A DNA stretch of 64,000 nt, from the NCBI RefSeq assembly GCF_025149945.1, contig NZ_JALXVH010000006.1, forward strand, positions 1 through 64,000, read 5' to 3'. A program made the position numbers and the translations under genes. This document shows, one piece after another, positions 8,691-17,630 of this stretch; within the stretch, counting starts at the first letter, position 1; every line of letters starts with the position of its first letter. The notes under the pieces were generated by a model. It saw nothing but the letters and a program-made list of their open reading frames with translations, was not told where the DNA came from and did not search any database. The DNA is from Kocuria sp. p3-SID1428. GTDB taxonomy: Bacteria > Actinomycetota > Actinomycetes > Actinomycetales > Micrococcaceae.

Positions 8691-10886
8691 GTGACCGAAG
8701 TCTGGCCCGGAACCGCATACCCCCTCGGGGCGACCTTCGACGGAACGGGCACCAACTTCGCTCTGTTCTCCGAGGTCGCCGAGAAGGTCGAGCTGTGCCT
8801 GTTCGACGACCAGGGCACCGAGGAGCGCATCGAGGTCGAGGCCGTCGACGGCTATGTCTGGCACTGCTTCCTGCCCAACGTCGAGCCCGGTCAGCGCTAC
8901 GGCTACCGCGTGCACGGCCCGTGGGACCCGTCGCAGGGCCTGCGCTGCAACCCCTCCAAGCTGCTGCTGGATCCCTACGCCAAGGCCGTGGACGGCTTCG
9001 TGCGCGAGTGGGGCCAGCCGCTGTTCTCCTACGAGTTCGGTGACGAGGACTCCTTCAACGACGAGGACTCGGCCGAGCTGATGATGAAGGGCGTGGTGAT
9101 CAACCCGTTCTTCGAGTGGCAGGGCGACCGCCCGCCCAAGCGCGACTACCACAGGTCCGTGATCTACGAGGCCCACGTCAAGGGGCTCACGGAGCAGCTC
9201 GACGAGATCCCGGAGAACGAGCGCGGCACCTACGCCGGCGTGGCCCACCCGGCGACCATCTCGCATCTGAAGAAGCTCGGCATCACCGCGATCGAGCTCA
9301 TGCCGGTGCACGAGTTCGTGCAGGACTCCACGCTGCTGGAGAAGGGCCTGCGCAACTACTGGGGCTACAACACCATCGCGTTCTTCGCCCCGCACCACGA
9401 CTACTGCTCGACCTCGACCCTCGGCGGGCAGGTCCAGGAGTTCAAGGCCATGGTCCGCGCCCTGCACCGGGCGAACATCGAGGTCATCCTGGACGTGGTC
9501 TACAACCACACGGCGGAGGGCAACCACCTGGGGCCCACGCTGTCCATGCGCGGGGTGGACAACAACGCCTACTACCGCACCGTCGAGGACGACCCGAAGT
9601 TCTACATGGACTACACGGGCACCGGTAACTCGCTCAACGTGCGCCACCCCCATGCGCTGCAGCTGATGATGGACTCGCTGCGCTACTGGGTCACCGACAT
9701 GCACGTCGACGGCTTCCGCTTCGATCTGGCCTCGACCCTGGCTCGCGAGTTCTACGACGTCGACAAGCTCTCGACCTTCTTCGAGCTCGTGCAGCAGGAT
9801 CCGATCGTCTCCCAGGTCAAGCTGATCGCCGAGCCGTGGGACGTCGGCCCCGGCGGCTACCAGGTGGGCAACTTCCCGCCTCAGTGGACCGAGTGGAACG
9901 GCATGTACCGCGACACCGTGCGGGACTTCTGGCGCGGCGAGCCCTCGACCCTGGGCGAGTTCGCCTCCCGCATCACGGGCTCGGCGGACCTGTACGAGAA
10001 CAGCGGACGCCGTCCGTTCGCCTCGATCAACTTCGTCACGGCCCACGACGGCTTCACGCTGCGCGACCTCGTGTCCTACAACGAGAAGCACAACGAGGCC
10101 AACGGCGAGGACAACAACGACGGCGAGTCGCACAACCGCTCCTGGAACTGCGGTGTGGAAGGCCCCACGGACGACGCCGACGTCCTGTCGCTGCGCGCAC
10201 GGCAGCAGCGCAACTTCATCGCCACGCTGATGCTCTCCCAGGGCACCCCCATGCTTCTGCACGGCGACGAGCTCGGACGCAGCCAGGGCGGCAACAACAA
10301 CACGTACTGCCAGGACAACGAGATCTCCTGGATCGACTGGGACGCCGCCGACGCCCCGCTGATGGAGTTCACCTCCGCGCTGATCCACCTGCGCCGGGAC
10401 CACCCCACGTTCCGCCGCGCGCAGTTCTTCGACGGCCGTCCGGTCGAGATGGACGAGCGCACGGACGAGGATCCCATGCCGGACATCGCCTGGATCAGCA
10501 CCGACGGCTCGGCCATGACGCCGGCCGACTGGGACGAGCCCCTGGCCCGCACGCTCGGGATGTGGCTCAACGGCCATGGCATCGCAGGCAAGGACGCCCG
10601 CGGTCGCCAGATCACCGACGTCGACTTCCTGGTGTGGTTCAACTCCTCCCCGGAGGACATCACGTGCACCCTCCCGCCCGCCGAGTACGGATCCACGTGG
10701 GAGGAGCTGCTGGACACCGCCGGCGAGCACGGCAACGGCTCGGTGCTCACGCACTCGACGGAGTTCGTGCTCAAGGCCAAGTCCATGGTGGTGCTGCGAC
10801 AGTGGGACGAGCCCGAGGAGGAGCCGGACACCTCGGTGGCCGCCTCCGTCGCCGCCTACGCCTCCCAGGCACAGCCGGACGAGTGA
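8691..10886 (+). CDS. glgX: glycogen debranching enzyme GlgX (GH13)
   Basis: Hydrolyses alpha-1,6 branches of glycogen limit dextrins, releasing maltodextrins for the treY-treZ pair downstream. The product has 731 residues. An N-terminal CBM48-like domain begins at WPGTAYPLGATFDGTGTNFA. The GH13 barrel shows DVVYNHT (region I), VDGFRFDLAS (region II, nucleophile Asp), LIAEPWD (region III, acid Glu) and FVTAHDGFTLRD (region IV). I start at GTG 8691 because of AGGAG 9 nt upstream and the family N-terminus; the frame is open upstream to 8640. A 13-bp hairpin follows, so treY may be partly separate. Confidence 0.94.
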   Translation: MTEVWPGTAYPLGATFDGTGTNFALFSEVAEKVELCLFDDQGTEERIEVEAVDGYVWHCFLPNVEPGQRYGYRVHGPWDPSQGLRCNPSKLLLDPYAKAVDGFVREWGQPLFSYEFGDEDSFNDEDSAELMMKGVVINPFFEWQGDRPPKRDYHRSVIYEAHVKGLTEQLDEIPENERGTYAGVAHPATISHLKKLGITAIELMPVHEFVQDSTLLEKGLRNYWGYNTIAFFAPHHDYCSTSTLGGQVQEFKAMVRALHRANIEVILDVVYNHTAEGNHLGPTLSMRGVDNNAYYRTVEDDPKFYMDYTGTGNSLNVRHPHALQLMMDSLRYWVTDMHVDGFRFDLASTLAREFYDVDKLSTFFELVQQDPIVSQVKLIAEPWDVGPGGYQVGNFPPQWTEWNGMYRDTVRDFWRGEPSTLGEFASRITGSADLYENSGRRPFASINFVTAHDGFTLRDLVSYNEKHNEANGEDNNDGESHNRSWNCGVEGPTDDADVLSLRARQQRNFIATLMLSQGTPMLLHGDELGRSQGGNNNTYCQDNEISWIDWDAADAPLMEFTSALIHLRRDHPTFRRAQFFDGRPVEMDERTDEDPMPDIAWISTDGSAMTPADWDEPLARTLGMWLNGHGIAGKDARGRQITDVDFLVWFNSSPEDITCTLPPAEYGSTWEELLDTAGEHGNGSVLTHSTEFVLKAKSMVVLRQWDEPEEEPDTSVAASVAAYASQAQPDE

Positions 10887-10922
10887 GCCGGCGGCCGGGT
10901 CGCCCCGGTCGCCCCAGTCAAG

Positions 10923-10952
10923 GGGCCGGTCCCGAGCTGTCGGGACCGGCCC
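10923..10952 (+). terminator. terminator after glgX
   Basis: A perfect 13-bp GC-rich stem with a 4-nt loop, 36 bp after the glgX stop codon. Confidence 0.8.
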
Positions 10953-11012
10953 GCCCCACCTAAGGATCCGCAGCAGGAGAGGTGCTCCTGCACCAGCACA
11001 CGAGGAGACCAC

Positions 11013-13487
11013 GTGCGCATTCCCGCCTCGACCTACCGACTCCAGATCACCCCCGACTTCGACCTCACCGCAGCAGCCGAGCAGCTCGAGCGCCTGCAGG
11101 CGCTCGGCGCGGACTGGGTCTACCTCTCGCCGGTCCTGCGCTCCGTGGGCGGCTCGGACCACGGCTACGACGTGGCCGATCCCACCGAGGTCGACCCGGC
11201 CCGCGGGGGCAGGGAGGCCTTCGACCGCTTCTGCCGCACGGCGCACGAGCTGGACCTGGGCGTGCTGGTGGACATCGTGCCGAACCACCAGGGCGTCGCC
11301 GCCCCGCCGGAGAACCCGTGGTGGTGGTCGCTGCTGCGCGACGGACGCGGCTCCGAGCACGCGCAGGCCTTCGACGTCGACTGGGAGTCCTTCGGCGACC
11401 GGGTGATGATCCCGGTGCTGGGCGACGACGCCGACGAAGACGGCACTCCGCGCCCGGGTCGGGCCGACCAGGCGCTGGAGCAGCTCGGGGTCGAGCTGCG
11501 CGACGGGCAGCCGGTGCTGACCTACTTCGACAACGTCTACCCGGTGGCCGAGGGCACGGCGACGTTCGATGACGACGGCCGGGCCACGGAGCCTGCCCGG
11601 ATGATCCACGAGCGGCAGAATTACCAGCTGGTCAACTGGCGCCGCGGGGATGCTGCCCTGAACTACCGCCGCTTCTTCACGATCGCTACCCTGGCGGGGA
11701 TCAGGGTCGAGGACCGCCAGGTATTCGAGGACTCGCACGTGGAGGTCCGTCGCTGGATCGACGAGGGCCTGGTGGACGGGCTGCGCATCGATCACCCGGA
11801 CGGGGTGCGCGATCCCGCGCAGTACCTCGGCTGGCTGGCCGAGCTCACCGGCGGGCGCTACACCCTGATCGAGAAGATCCTGGAGCCCGGGGAGCTGCTG
11901 CCGCGCGAATGGCTGGAGCAGGGCCTGACGGCCGGCACCACGGGCTACGACGCCCTGGGTGTGATCGACCGGCTGCTCGTGGACCCGGACGGGGAGTACC
12001 CGCTGACCGCTCTGGACGCCTCCCTGCGTGCCGGCTCGAGCGCCGAGCAGGCTCAGGAGGGCGACTGGGAGCGGATGATCCACGGGACCAAGCGGGCCGT
12101 GACGGACGGGTCCCTGCATGCCGAGGTCGAGCGCCTGGCCCGCGAGGCCTCCGTCGAGCCCGCCCTGGAGGGCGTCTCGCACGAGGCCCTGGTGGACGCC
12201 CTGAGCGAGGTCCTCAGCTGCTTCGGCGTCTATCGCACCTACCTGCCGTGGGGCTCGGAGCACCTGGCCGAGGCGCTCGAGGCCGCGCAGGCTTCCCGGC
12301 CCGATCTGGCCGAGGCCATCACCGCCCTGGGCCCGGTCCTGGGACTGGACGTGCGGGACGAGGCCGAGCTGACCCCGGTGGCCCGGCGCTTCCAGCAGAC
12401 CTCCGGGATGGTCATGGCCAAGGGCGTGGAGGACAGCGCCTTCTACCGGTACTCGCGGCTCACCTCGCTCACCGAGGTGGGCGGGGATCCGTCCTCGTTC
12501 TCTCTGTCCGCTCAGGAGGCCCACGACGAGTTCGCGCGTCGTCACCGCGACGAGCCGCTGGCCATGACGACCCTGTCCACCCACGACACCAAGCGCTCGG
12601 AGTCGGTGCGCGCGCGGATCAGCGTGCTCGCCGAGATCGGGGAGGAGTGGGCCGCGGCGCTGGCCGCCGTGGAGCGCGATGCCCAAGCCAGGGGCGTCGG
12701 TCCGCTGGCCGATCGGACGCTGGTGAACCTGGTGCTGCAGGCCATGGTGGGGGCATGGCCCATCAGCCGGGAGCGCGCGGTGGACTACGCGCTGAAGGCG
12801 GCCCGCGAGTCCGGGACCGCGACCGCATGGGTCGACGGCGACGAGGCCTTCGAGGCAGATCTCAGCGGGCTGATCGACCTGGTGCTGGAGGACCCGGCCG
12901 TGCGCGGCACCGTGGAGGGCATCGTGCGTCGTGTCCAGGCACCGGGCTGGTCGAACGCGCTGTCGCAGAAGCTGATCCAGCTCACCGTGCCCGGCGTGCC
13001 GGACGTCTACCAGGGCTCCGAGCAGTGGGCTCCTGCGCTCGTGGATCCGGACAACCGCCGCCCGGTGGACCACGCCGAGATCGCGCAGCGACTGGCCGCC
13101 CTCGACGAGCGCCGCGACGATCCCTCGGTGGCGCGCGAGCATTCCGTGCCCGCGGTGGACGAGACCGGCGATGCCAAGCTGCTGGTGACCTCGCGCGCGC
13201 TGCGTCTGCGCCGCGACAGCCCGGAGCTGTTCTCGGACTATGCACCGCTGCAGGCGGAGGGCGAGCAGGCAGAACACGTGTTCGCTTTCGACCGCGGCGG
13301 TGCGCTGACCCTGGCGACGCGGCTTCCCGTGGGGCTGGAGGCTGCCGGCGGTTGGGGCGAGACAAGCCTGGTGCTGCCCGACGGGCAGTGGAAGGATGCC
13401 CTCACCGGCGGCGGCAGCTTCAGCGGGACCGTGCGGGTCGGGGACGTGCTCGACCTGCTGCCCGTGGCGCTCCTGACGCGCCACTGA
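11013..13487 (+). CDS. treY: malto-oligosyltrehalose synthase TreY (GH13)
   Basis: Isomerises the reducing-end alpha-1,4 bond of a maltodextrin into the alpha,alpha-1,1 bond of trehalose. The start MRIPASTYRLQITPDFDL is diagnostic of TreY, as are WVYLSPVLRSVGGSDHGYD and VDIVPNHQGVA. GLRIDHPDGVRDP carries the catalytic Asp, and IEKILEPGE the acid Glu. TLSTHDTKRSESVRAR and PGVPDVYQGSE lie toward the C-terminus. The 824 residues are slightly more than the usual 720-780. The GTG start has GAGGAG 5 nt upstream. It works as a pair with TreZ, encoded 109 nt downstream. Confidence 0.95.
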   Translation: MRIPASTYRLQITPDFDLTAAAEQLERLQALGADWVYLSPVLRSVGGSDHGYDVADPTEVDPARGGREAFDRFCRTAHELDLGVLVDIVPNHQGVAAPPENPWWWSLLRDGRGSEHAQAFDVDWESFGDRVMIPVLGDDADEDGTPRPGRADQALEQLGVELRDGQPVLTYFDNVYPVAEGTATFDDDGRATEPARMIHERQNYQLVNWRRGDAALNYRRFFTIATLAGIRVEDRQVFEDSHVEVRRWIDEGLVDGLRIDHPDGVRDPAQYLGWLAELTGGRYTLIEKILEPGELLPREWLEQGLTAGTTGYDALGVIDRLLVDPDGEYPLTALDASLRAGSSAEQAQEGDWERMIHGTKRAVTDGSLHAEVERLAREASVEPALEGVSHEALVDALSEVLSCFGVYRTYLPWGSEHLAEALEAAQASRPDLAEAITALGPVLGLDVRDEAELTPVARRFQQTSGMVMAKGVEDSAFYRYSRLTSLTEVGGDPSSFSLSAQEAHDEFARRHRDEPLAMTTLSTHDTKRSESVRARISVLAEIGEEWAAALAAVERDAQARGVGPLADRTLVNLVLQAMVGAWPISRERAVDYALKAARESGTATAWVDGDEAFEADLSGLIDLVLEDPAVRGTVEGIVRRVQAPGWSNALSQKLIQLTVPGVPDVYQGSEQWAPALVDPDNRRPVDHAEIAQRLAALDERRDDPSVAREHSVPAVDETGDAKLLVTSRALRLRRDSPELFSDYAPLQAEGEQAEHVFAFDRGGALTLATRLPVGLEAAGGWGETSLVLPDGQWKDALTGGGSFSGTVRVGDVLDLLPVALLTRH

Positions 13488-13537
13488 ACCGCCCCGCAGC
13501 GGGACCCAGACGACAGAACGATCATTCGACCAGCATC

Positions 13538-13572
13538 GATCCGCAGGCGGCGCTGAGCGCAGCCTGCGGATC
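13538..13572 (+). other. hairpin between treY and treZ
   Basis: Arms 13538-13548 and 13562-13572 form a perfect 11-bp stem, and the loop itself contains GCGC/GCGC. It sits 50 nt after treY and 24 nt before treZ, so it may attenuate read-through or protect the upstream message. Confidence 0.5.
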
Positions 13573-13596
13573 GCCCTCCCAGATCGGAGCACCGAC

Positions 13597-15477
13597 ATGT
13601 CCTACTCGGCAGGAAACGGCCGCGCACACCTCGATCGCTTCGACGTCTTCGCCCCGCATGCCGCGGGGGTCGTCGTGCGCATCGACGGGCAGGACCACGA
13701 GATGATCAAGGCCCTCGACCTGCCGGGGCACAGCCCGCGCGGGCTGGAGCCGGCTCCCGAGTACGCCTCCGGCGAGCACAGCCCCATGGGCTGGTGGACG
13801 CTGCCGGACGAGGCCGCCGAGTCCGTGCCGTCGACCACGGTGCGCTACGGCTACATCCTCTCCAAGGTCCTGGACCCGGGCACGTCCGAGGAGCGCACGA
13901 TCGAATCGGCCGTGCTGCCGGATCCCCGCTCCATGCGCCAGCCGCAGGGCGTGCACGAGCTGTCATGCACGTACGACCCCGCTGACTTCGAGTGGACCGA
14001 TCACGACTGGGGCGGGGCCGATCTCGAGGACACCGTGCTCTACGAGATGCACATCGGCACCTTCACCCCGGAGGGCACGTTCGAGGCCGCGATCGAGCAC
14101 CTGGATGCGCTGGCCGAACTCGGCATCGACGCCGTCGAGGTCCTGCCCGTCAACGGGTTCAACGGCTCGCGCAATTGGGGCTACGACGGCGTGGCCTGGT
14201 ACACGACCCAGGAGGAGTACGGCGGGCCGATCGGCCTGCAGCGCTTCGTGGACGCCTGCCACGAGCGCAACCTGGCCGTCGTGCTGGACGTCGTCTACAA
14301 CCACCTGGGCCCGTCCGGGAACTACCTGCCCGAGTTCTTCGAGGTCTTCACCGCCGGTGCCTCCTCGTGGGGCGAGCAGATCAACCTGGACGACTTCGGC
14401 TCCGACGGGGTGCGCGATCACATCCTCGACAATGTGCGCATGTGGCTGGAGGACTTCCACATCGACGGCTTCCGCATCGATGCCGTGCACGCGCTGAAGG
14501 ACTCCCGCGCCCGCCACATCCTCCAGCAGATCTCGGACCGTGTGGCGGAGACCTCGCAGCGCACCCGTCGTCGTGCGTTCACGGTCGCGGAGTCGGACCT
14601 CAACGACGTCCGCATGGTCGAGGACACGCAGCGCAACGGCCTGGGGATGAGCGGACAGTGGCTCGACGACTGGCACCACGGCGCGCACTGGGCGCTGTCG
14701 GGGGAGTCGCAGGGCTACTACTCGGACTTCACCTCACTGGGGGCGCTGGCCAAGTCCATGGAGGGCGCGTTCTTCCACGACGGCTCGTTCTCGTCCTTCC
14801 GCGGCCGCTCCCACGGGGGGCCCGTCGACCCGCAGCGGCAGAAGCCGTGGCAGTTCGTGACCTACACGCAGAACCACGATCAGGTGGGCAACCGGGCCAC
14901 CGGCGACCGCTTCTCGCAGACGCTGTCCACGGATCGCCTGATCCTGGCCGCGGCCCTGCTGCTGACCCAGCCGTACACGCCCATGATCTTCCAGGGCGAG
15001 GAGTGGGCGGCCTCGACCCCGTGGCCGTTCTTCACCGCGCATCCGGAGCCCGAGCTGGCCGATGCCGTGCGCAGCGGCCGCAAGGCCGAGTTCGCGCGCA
15101 TGGGCTGGGACGAGGACTCTGTCCCGGATCCCCAGGCGCAGGAGACCTTCGACTCGGCGATCCTGAAGTGGGATGAGCGCGAGCAGGGCGATCACGCGAA
15201 GGTGCTCGCCGCCTACCGGGAACTGATCGACCTGCGCCGACGCACCCCCGAGCTGCGCGGCGGCTTCGAGACGATCCGCACCGAGTTCGACGAGGACGGC
15301 CGCTGGCTCGTGCTGCACCGCGGCCCGGTGTCCGCAGCCTTCAACTTCGGCGACGACGCCGTGGACGTGCCGATGGGCGGTGCCGCGGCGTCGGTGCTGT
15401 GGAGCCACGGCGCCGAGGAGCCGGCCGGGGAGTCGATCCGACTCCAGGGCAGCGGCGCGGCGGTGCTGAAGGCCTGA
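13597..15477 (+). CDS. treZ: malto-oligosyltrehalose trehalohydrolase TreZ (GH13)
   Basis: Cleaves trehalose from the maltooligosyl-trehalose made by TreY. An N-terminal beta-sandwich spans about residues 1-110. The barrel shows YEMHIGTFTPEGTF, VEVLPVNGFNGSRNWGYDG, DVVYNHLGPSGNYL and DGFRIDAVHAL (nucleophile Asp), followed by TVAESDLND (acid Glu) and TYTQNHDQVGNRATGDR (transition-state Asp). FQGEEWAASTPW lies near the end. The 626-residue length is close to standard. A GGAG lies about 9 nt before the ATG. With glgX and treY it completes the TreYZ trehalose route; no trehalose synthase lies in the window. Confidence 0.95.
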   Translation: MSYSAGNGRAHLDRFDVFAPHAAGVVVRIDGQDHEMIKALDLPGHSPRGLEPAPEYASGEHSPMGWWTLPDEAAESVPSTTVRYGYILSKVLDPGTSEERTIESAVLPDPRSMRQPQGVHELSCTYDPADFEWTDHDWGGADLEDTVLYEMHIGTFTPEGTFEAAIEHLDALAELGIDAVEVLPVNGFNGSRNWGYDGVAWYTTQEEYGGPIGLQRFVDACHERNLAVVLDVVYNHLGPSGNYLPEFFEVFTAGASSWGEQINLDDFGSDGVRDHILDNVRMWLEDFHIDGFRIDAVHALKDSRARHILQQISDRVAETSQRTRRRAFTVAESDLNDVRMVEDTQRNGLGMSGQWLDDWHHGAHWALSGESQGYYSDFTSLGALAKSMEGAFFHDGSFSSFRGRSHGGPVDPQRQKPWQFVTYTQNHDQVGNRATGDRFSQTLSTDRLILAAALLLTQPYTPMIFQGEEWAASTPWPFFTAHPEPELADAVRSGRKAEFARMGWDEDSVPDPQAQETFDSAILKWDEREQGDHAKVLAAYRELIDLRRRTPELRGGFETIRTEFDEDGRWLVLHRGPVSAAFNFGDDAVDVPMGGAAASVLWSHGAEEPAGESIRLQGSGAAVLKA

Positions 15478-15510
15478 GCTGCTGTGCCGGCGGGCTGAGC
15501 GGCCCGCATT

Positions 15511-15560
15511 GAGCCGAAGAGGCCCTCGCTTCCTCACGGGAGCGGGGGCCGCTTCGGCTC
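15511..15560 (+). terminator. terminator after treZ
   Basis: A 9-bp outer stem (15511-15519 with 15552-15560) encloses a 10-bp inner stem with one mismatch (15521-15530 with 15541-15550). Confidence 0.75.
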
Positions 15561-15620
15561 AGAGGCGGCGCGTCGTGCTGTCCCCGTTGCGCTGTCGTCG
15601 GCCGGTGGAAGGATGGGCAC

Positions 15621-16721
15621 ATGCTGATCTACGGAGATGACACCCGCTGGACGCCCGCCGAGGACCGCTACGAGTCCATGCCCTACCGCACGCTCGGGAC
15701 CTCGGGCCTGAAGCTGCCCGCGATCTCGCTGGGGCTGTGGCACAACTTCGGCGATGACAAGCCCATGGCCACGCAGAAGCAGATCCTGCGTCAGGCCTTC
15801 GACTCGGGCATCACCCACTTCGACCTGGCCAACAACTACGGCCCGCCCAACGGCTCGGCCGAGCTGAACTTCGGGCGCGTGCTCAAGGAGGACTTCGCCG
15901 ATCTGCGCCAGGAGATCGTGATCTCCTCCAAGGCCGGCTGGGACATGTGGCCGGGCCCCTACGGCTTCGGCGGCTCGCGCAAGTACCTCATCGACTCGCT
16001 CGATCAGTCGCTCGAGCGCATGGGCCTGGACCGGGTGGACATCTTCTACCACCACCGCCCGGATCCGGAGACCCCGATCGAGGACACCATGCGCACCCTG
16101 GACCGCATCGTGCGCTCGGGCCGGGCGCTGCACGTGGGCATCTCCTCCTACAGCGCCGACGACACCGCCCAGGCACAGCAGATCATGCGCGAGCTCGGCA
16201 CCCCGCTGGTCATCCACCAGCCGTCGTACTCGCTGCTCAACCGCTGGATCGAGAAGCCCTCCGAGAACGCGGACGGCCCGGCCGGCGGCAAGAACCTGGT
16301 GCAGGTGCTGGGGGAGGCCGGCATGGGCTCGATCGTGTTCACGCCGCTGGCCCAGGGCATGCTCACGGACAAGTACCTGAACGGCATCCCGGAGGACTCG
16401 CGCGCCGCGGCCTCCAAGTCCCTGAACCCCGAATGGCTCACGGACGAGAACATCGAGCGCATCCGCGGGCTGAACGAGATCGCTCAACAGCGCGGTCAGA
16501 CCCTGGCCCAGATGGCGATCGCCTGGACCCTGCGCCCGCAGGACGGCGGGCAGGTCACCTCCGCGCTGGTGGGAGCCTCCTCGGCCCGGCAGATCGCCGA
16601 CAGCGCCAAGGCCGTGGAGAACCTCGAGTTCTCCCAGGACGAGCTCTCCCGCATCGACGAGCTCGCTCGCGACGCCGGGGTGAACATCTGGGCCAAGGCC
16701 ACCGAGTCCACCAAGGACTGA
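15621..16721 (+). CDS. aldo/keto reductase, L-glyceraldehyde 3-phosphate reductase-like
   Basis: NADPH-dependent carbonyl reductase of the AKR14 (YghZ/GprA) type, thought to detoxify L-glyceraldehyde 3-phosphate and methylglyoxal. The product has 366 residues. The AKR tetrad can be placed: Asp in THFDLANNYG, Tyr in the same segment, Lys in VISSKAGWDMWPG and His in IFYHHRPDP. The N-terminus MPYRTLGTSGLKLPAISLGLW and the segment GPYGFGGSRKYL are typical of YghZ. GASSARQIADS is the NADP 2'-phosphate loop. It is monocistronic with hairpins on both sides. Its physiological substrate cannot be fixed from sequence. Confidence 0.87.
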   Translation: MLIYGDDTRWTPAEDRYESMPYRTLGTSGLKLPAISLGLWHNFGDDKPMATQKQILRQAFDSGITHFDLANNYGPPNGSAELNFGRVLKEDFADLRQEIVISSKAGWDMWPGPYGFGGSRKYLIDSLDQSLERMGLDRVDIFYHHRPDPETPIEDTMRTLDRIVRSGRALHVGISSYSADDTAQAQQIMRELGTPLVIHQPSYSLLNRWIEKPSENADGPAGGKNLVQVLGEAGMGSIVFTPLAQGMLTDKYLNGIPEDSRAAASKSLNPEWLTDENIERIRGLNEIAQQRGQTLAQMAIAWTLRPQDGGQVTSALVGASSARQIADSAKAVENLEFSQDELSRIDELARDAGVNIWAKATESTKD

Positions 16722-16768
16722 GCTTGGACCGCTGAGGGGCCGCCTGCCGGTCGGCGGCTAGGCAGCAC

Positions 16769-16802
16769 GAAGGGGACGCCTCCGAGTGGAAGCGTCCCCT
16801 TC
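16769..16802. terminator. bidirectional terminator
   Basis: A perfect 11-bp stem (16769-16779 with 16792-16802) with a 12-nt loop, between the plus-strand reductase and the minus-strand mshA fusion. Confidence 0.75.
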
Positions 16803-16835
16803 GTCGTGCCCGCACCCTGCGCTGCGGGCGAGCGC

Positions 16836-17630
16836 TCAGCGGATCGGCAGCCCGGCCCGCTCGAGCACGAAGTCGGTCAGCGGGGCGTAGGCCTCGGGCG
16901 GGATGTTGTCGTCCAACGGCACGACCACCTCGATCAGGCCCTGCTGCTCGCCGACGAAGGGCGCGGGGTCGTTGCAGTCGGCGATTGCGATGACGCGCGC
17001 ACCGCGGGAGCCGGCGGCCCCGGCCATGCCGTGATCGGAGACCACCAGATCGGGCAGGAACGAGGGATCGCCCGCCTGCTCGGCGAGCCGGTCGAGAGCC
17101 AGTTCCATCGGCTCCGGGCGGTGCGTGTGCCGCAGCCCGCCGTACTGCTCGACCATCATCACGTCCGAGACCTGCCGCACCTGGCCGTCGTCCCAGGCGA
17201 TGCCGCCGTGCATGTGCAGCACCTCGGCACCTGCCGCGCGGGCGGCCGCGGCCAGGCGGGAGTAGATCGGAGGCAGGGCCGCGGGATGAGCCGTGGCGAA
17301 GAAGATCGTGGCGCCGGGTCGCACGGCGTCGGCGAGCACGTCCGCGTATCGCTCGAGCGCGGCCACGCACAGCTGGGCGCTGATCGTGTCCACGCCCTCG
17401 GTGAAGGACGGGTCGGCGCTGATGCCGACGCGCTCGACCATGAGGCGGAAGACATCGTCGTACGTGGTGCCCGGAGTCGGGGTGACGCCCATGTACTGGT
17501 GCTCGGAGGAGTCCAGGAAGCCCTGGATGTTCGCCAGATTGGCCTGCCGGGGCGTGGCCACCGGGCCGGTCGCGTGGAAACGGTCGAGGTGATCTGCCAG
17601 GTCCTGGGGGCTCAGCGCTGAAGTCGTCAT
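16836..17630 (-). CDS. phosphatase-family protein (C-terminal part of the mshA frame, possible independent start)
   Basis: A 264-residue unit that could be translated on its own from ATG 17630: a TACAGT -10 box ends 7 nt before it, the same leaderless signature seen at many genes in this window. Segments include GVTPTPGTTYDDVF, FFATAHPAALPPIY, GGLRHTHRPEPMEL, LVVSDHGMAGAAG and IADCNDPAPFVGEQQG. From memory, this family is widespread in actinobacteria near mshA and is usually annotated just as phosphatase. I see no HAD DxD, PAP2 or inositol-monophosphatase signature, so the chemistry is unproven. Its placement suggests the dephosphorylation of GlcNAc-Ins-P (MshA2). It overlaps the fusion entry by design. 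Confidence 0.6.
   Translation of the reverse strand: MTTSALSPQDLADHLDRFHATGPVATPRQANLANIQGFLDSSEHQYMGVTPTPGTTYDDVFRLMVERVGISADPSFTEGVDTISAQLCVAALERYADVLADAVRPGATIFFATAHPAALPPIYSRLAAAARAAGAEVLHMHGGIAWDDGQVRQVSDVMMVEQYGGLRHTHRPEPMELALDRLAEQAGDPSFLPDLVVSDHGMAGAAGSRGARVIAIADCNDPAPFVGEQQGLIEVVVPLDDNIPPEAYAPLTDFVLERAGLPIR

Noticed and set aside
8628-13598. A 1656-codon open frame on the minus strand across glgX and treY
   Set aside because: It is the mirror of two well-recognised genes. In DNA this rich in GC, antisense frames often lack stops. Its product is a His/Val/Arg-rich composition with no domain.
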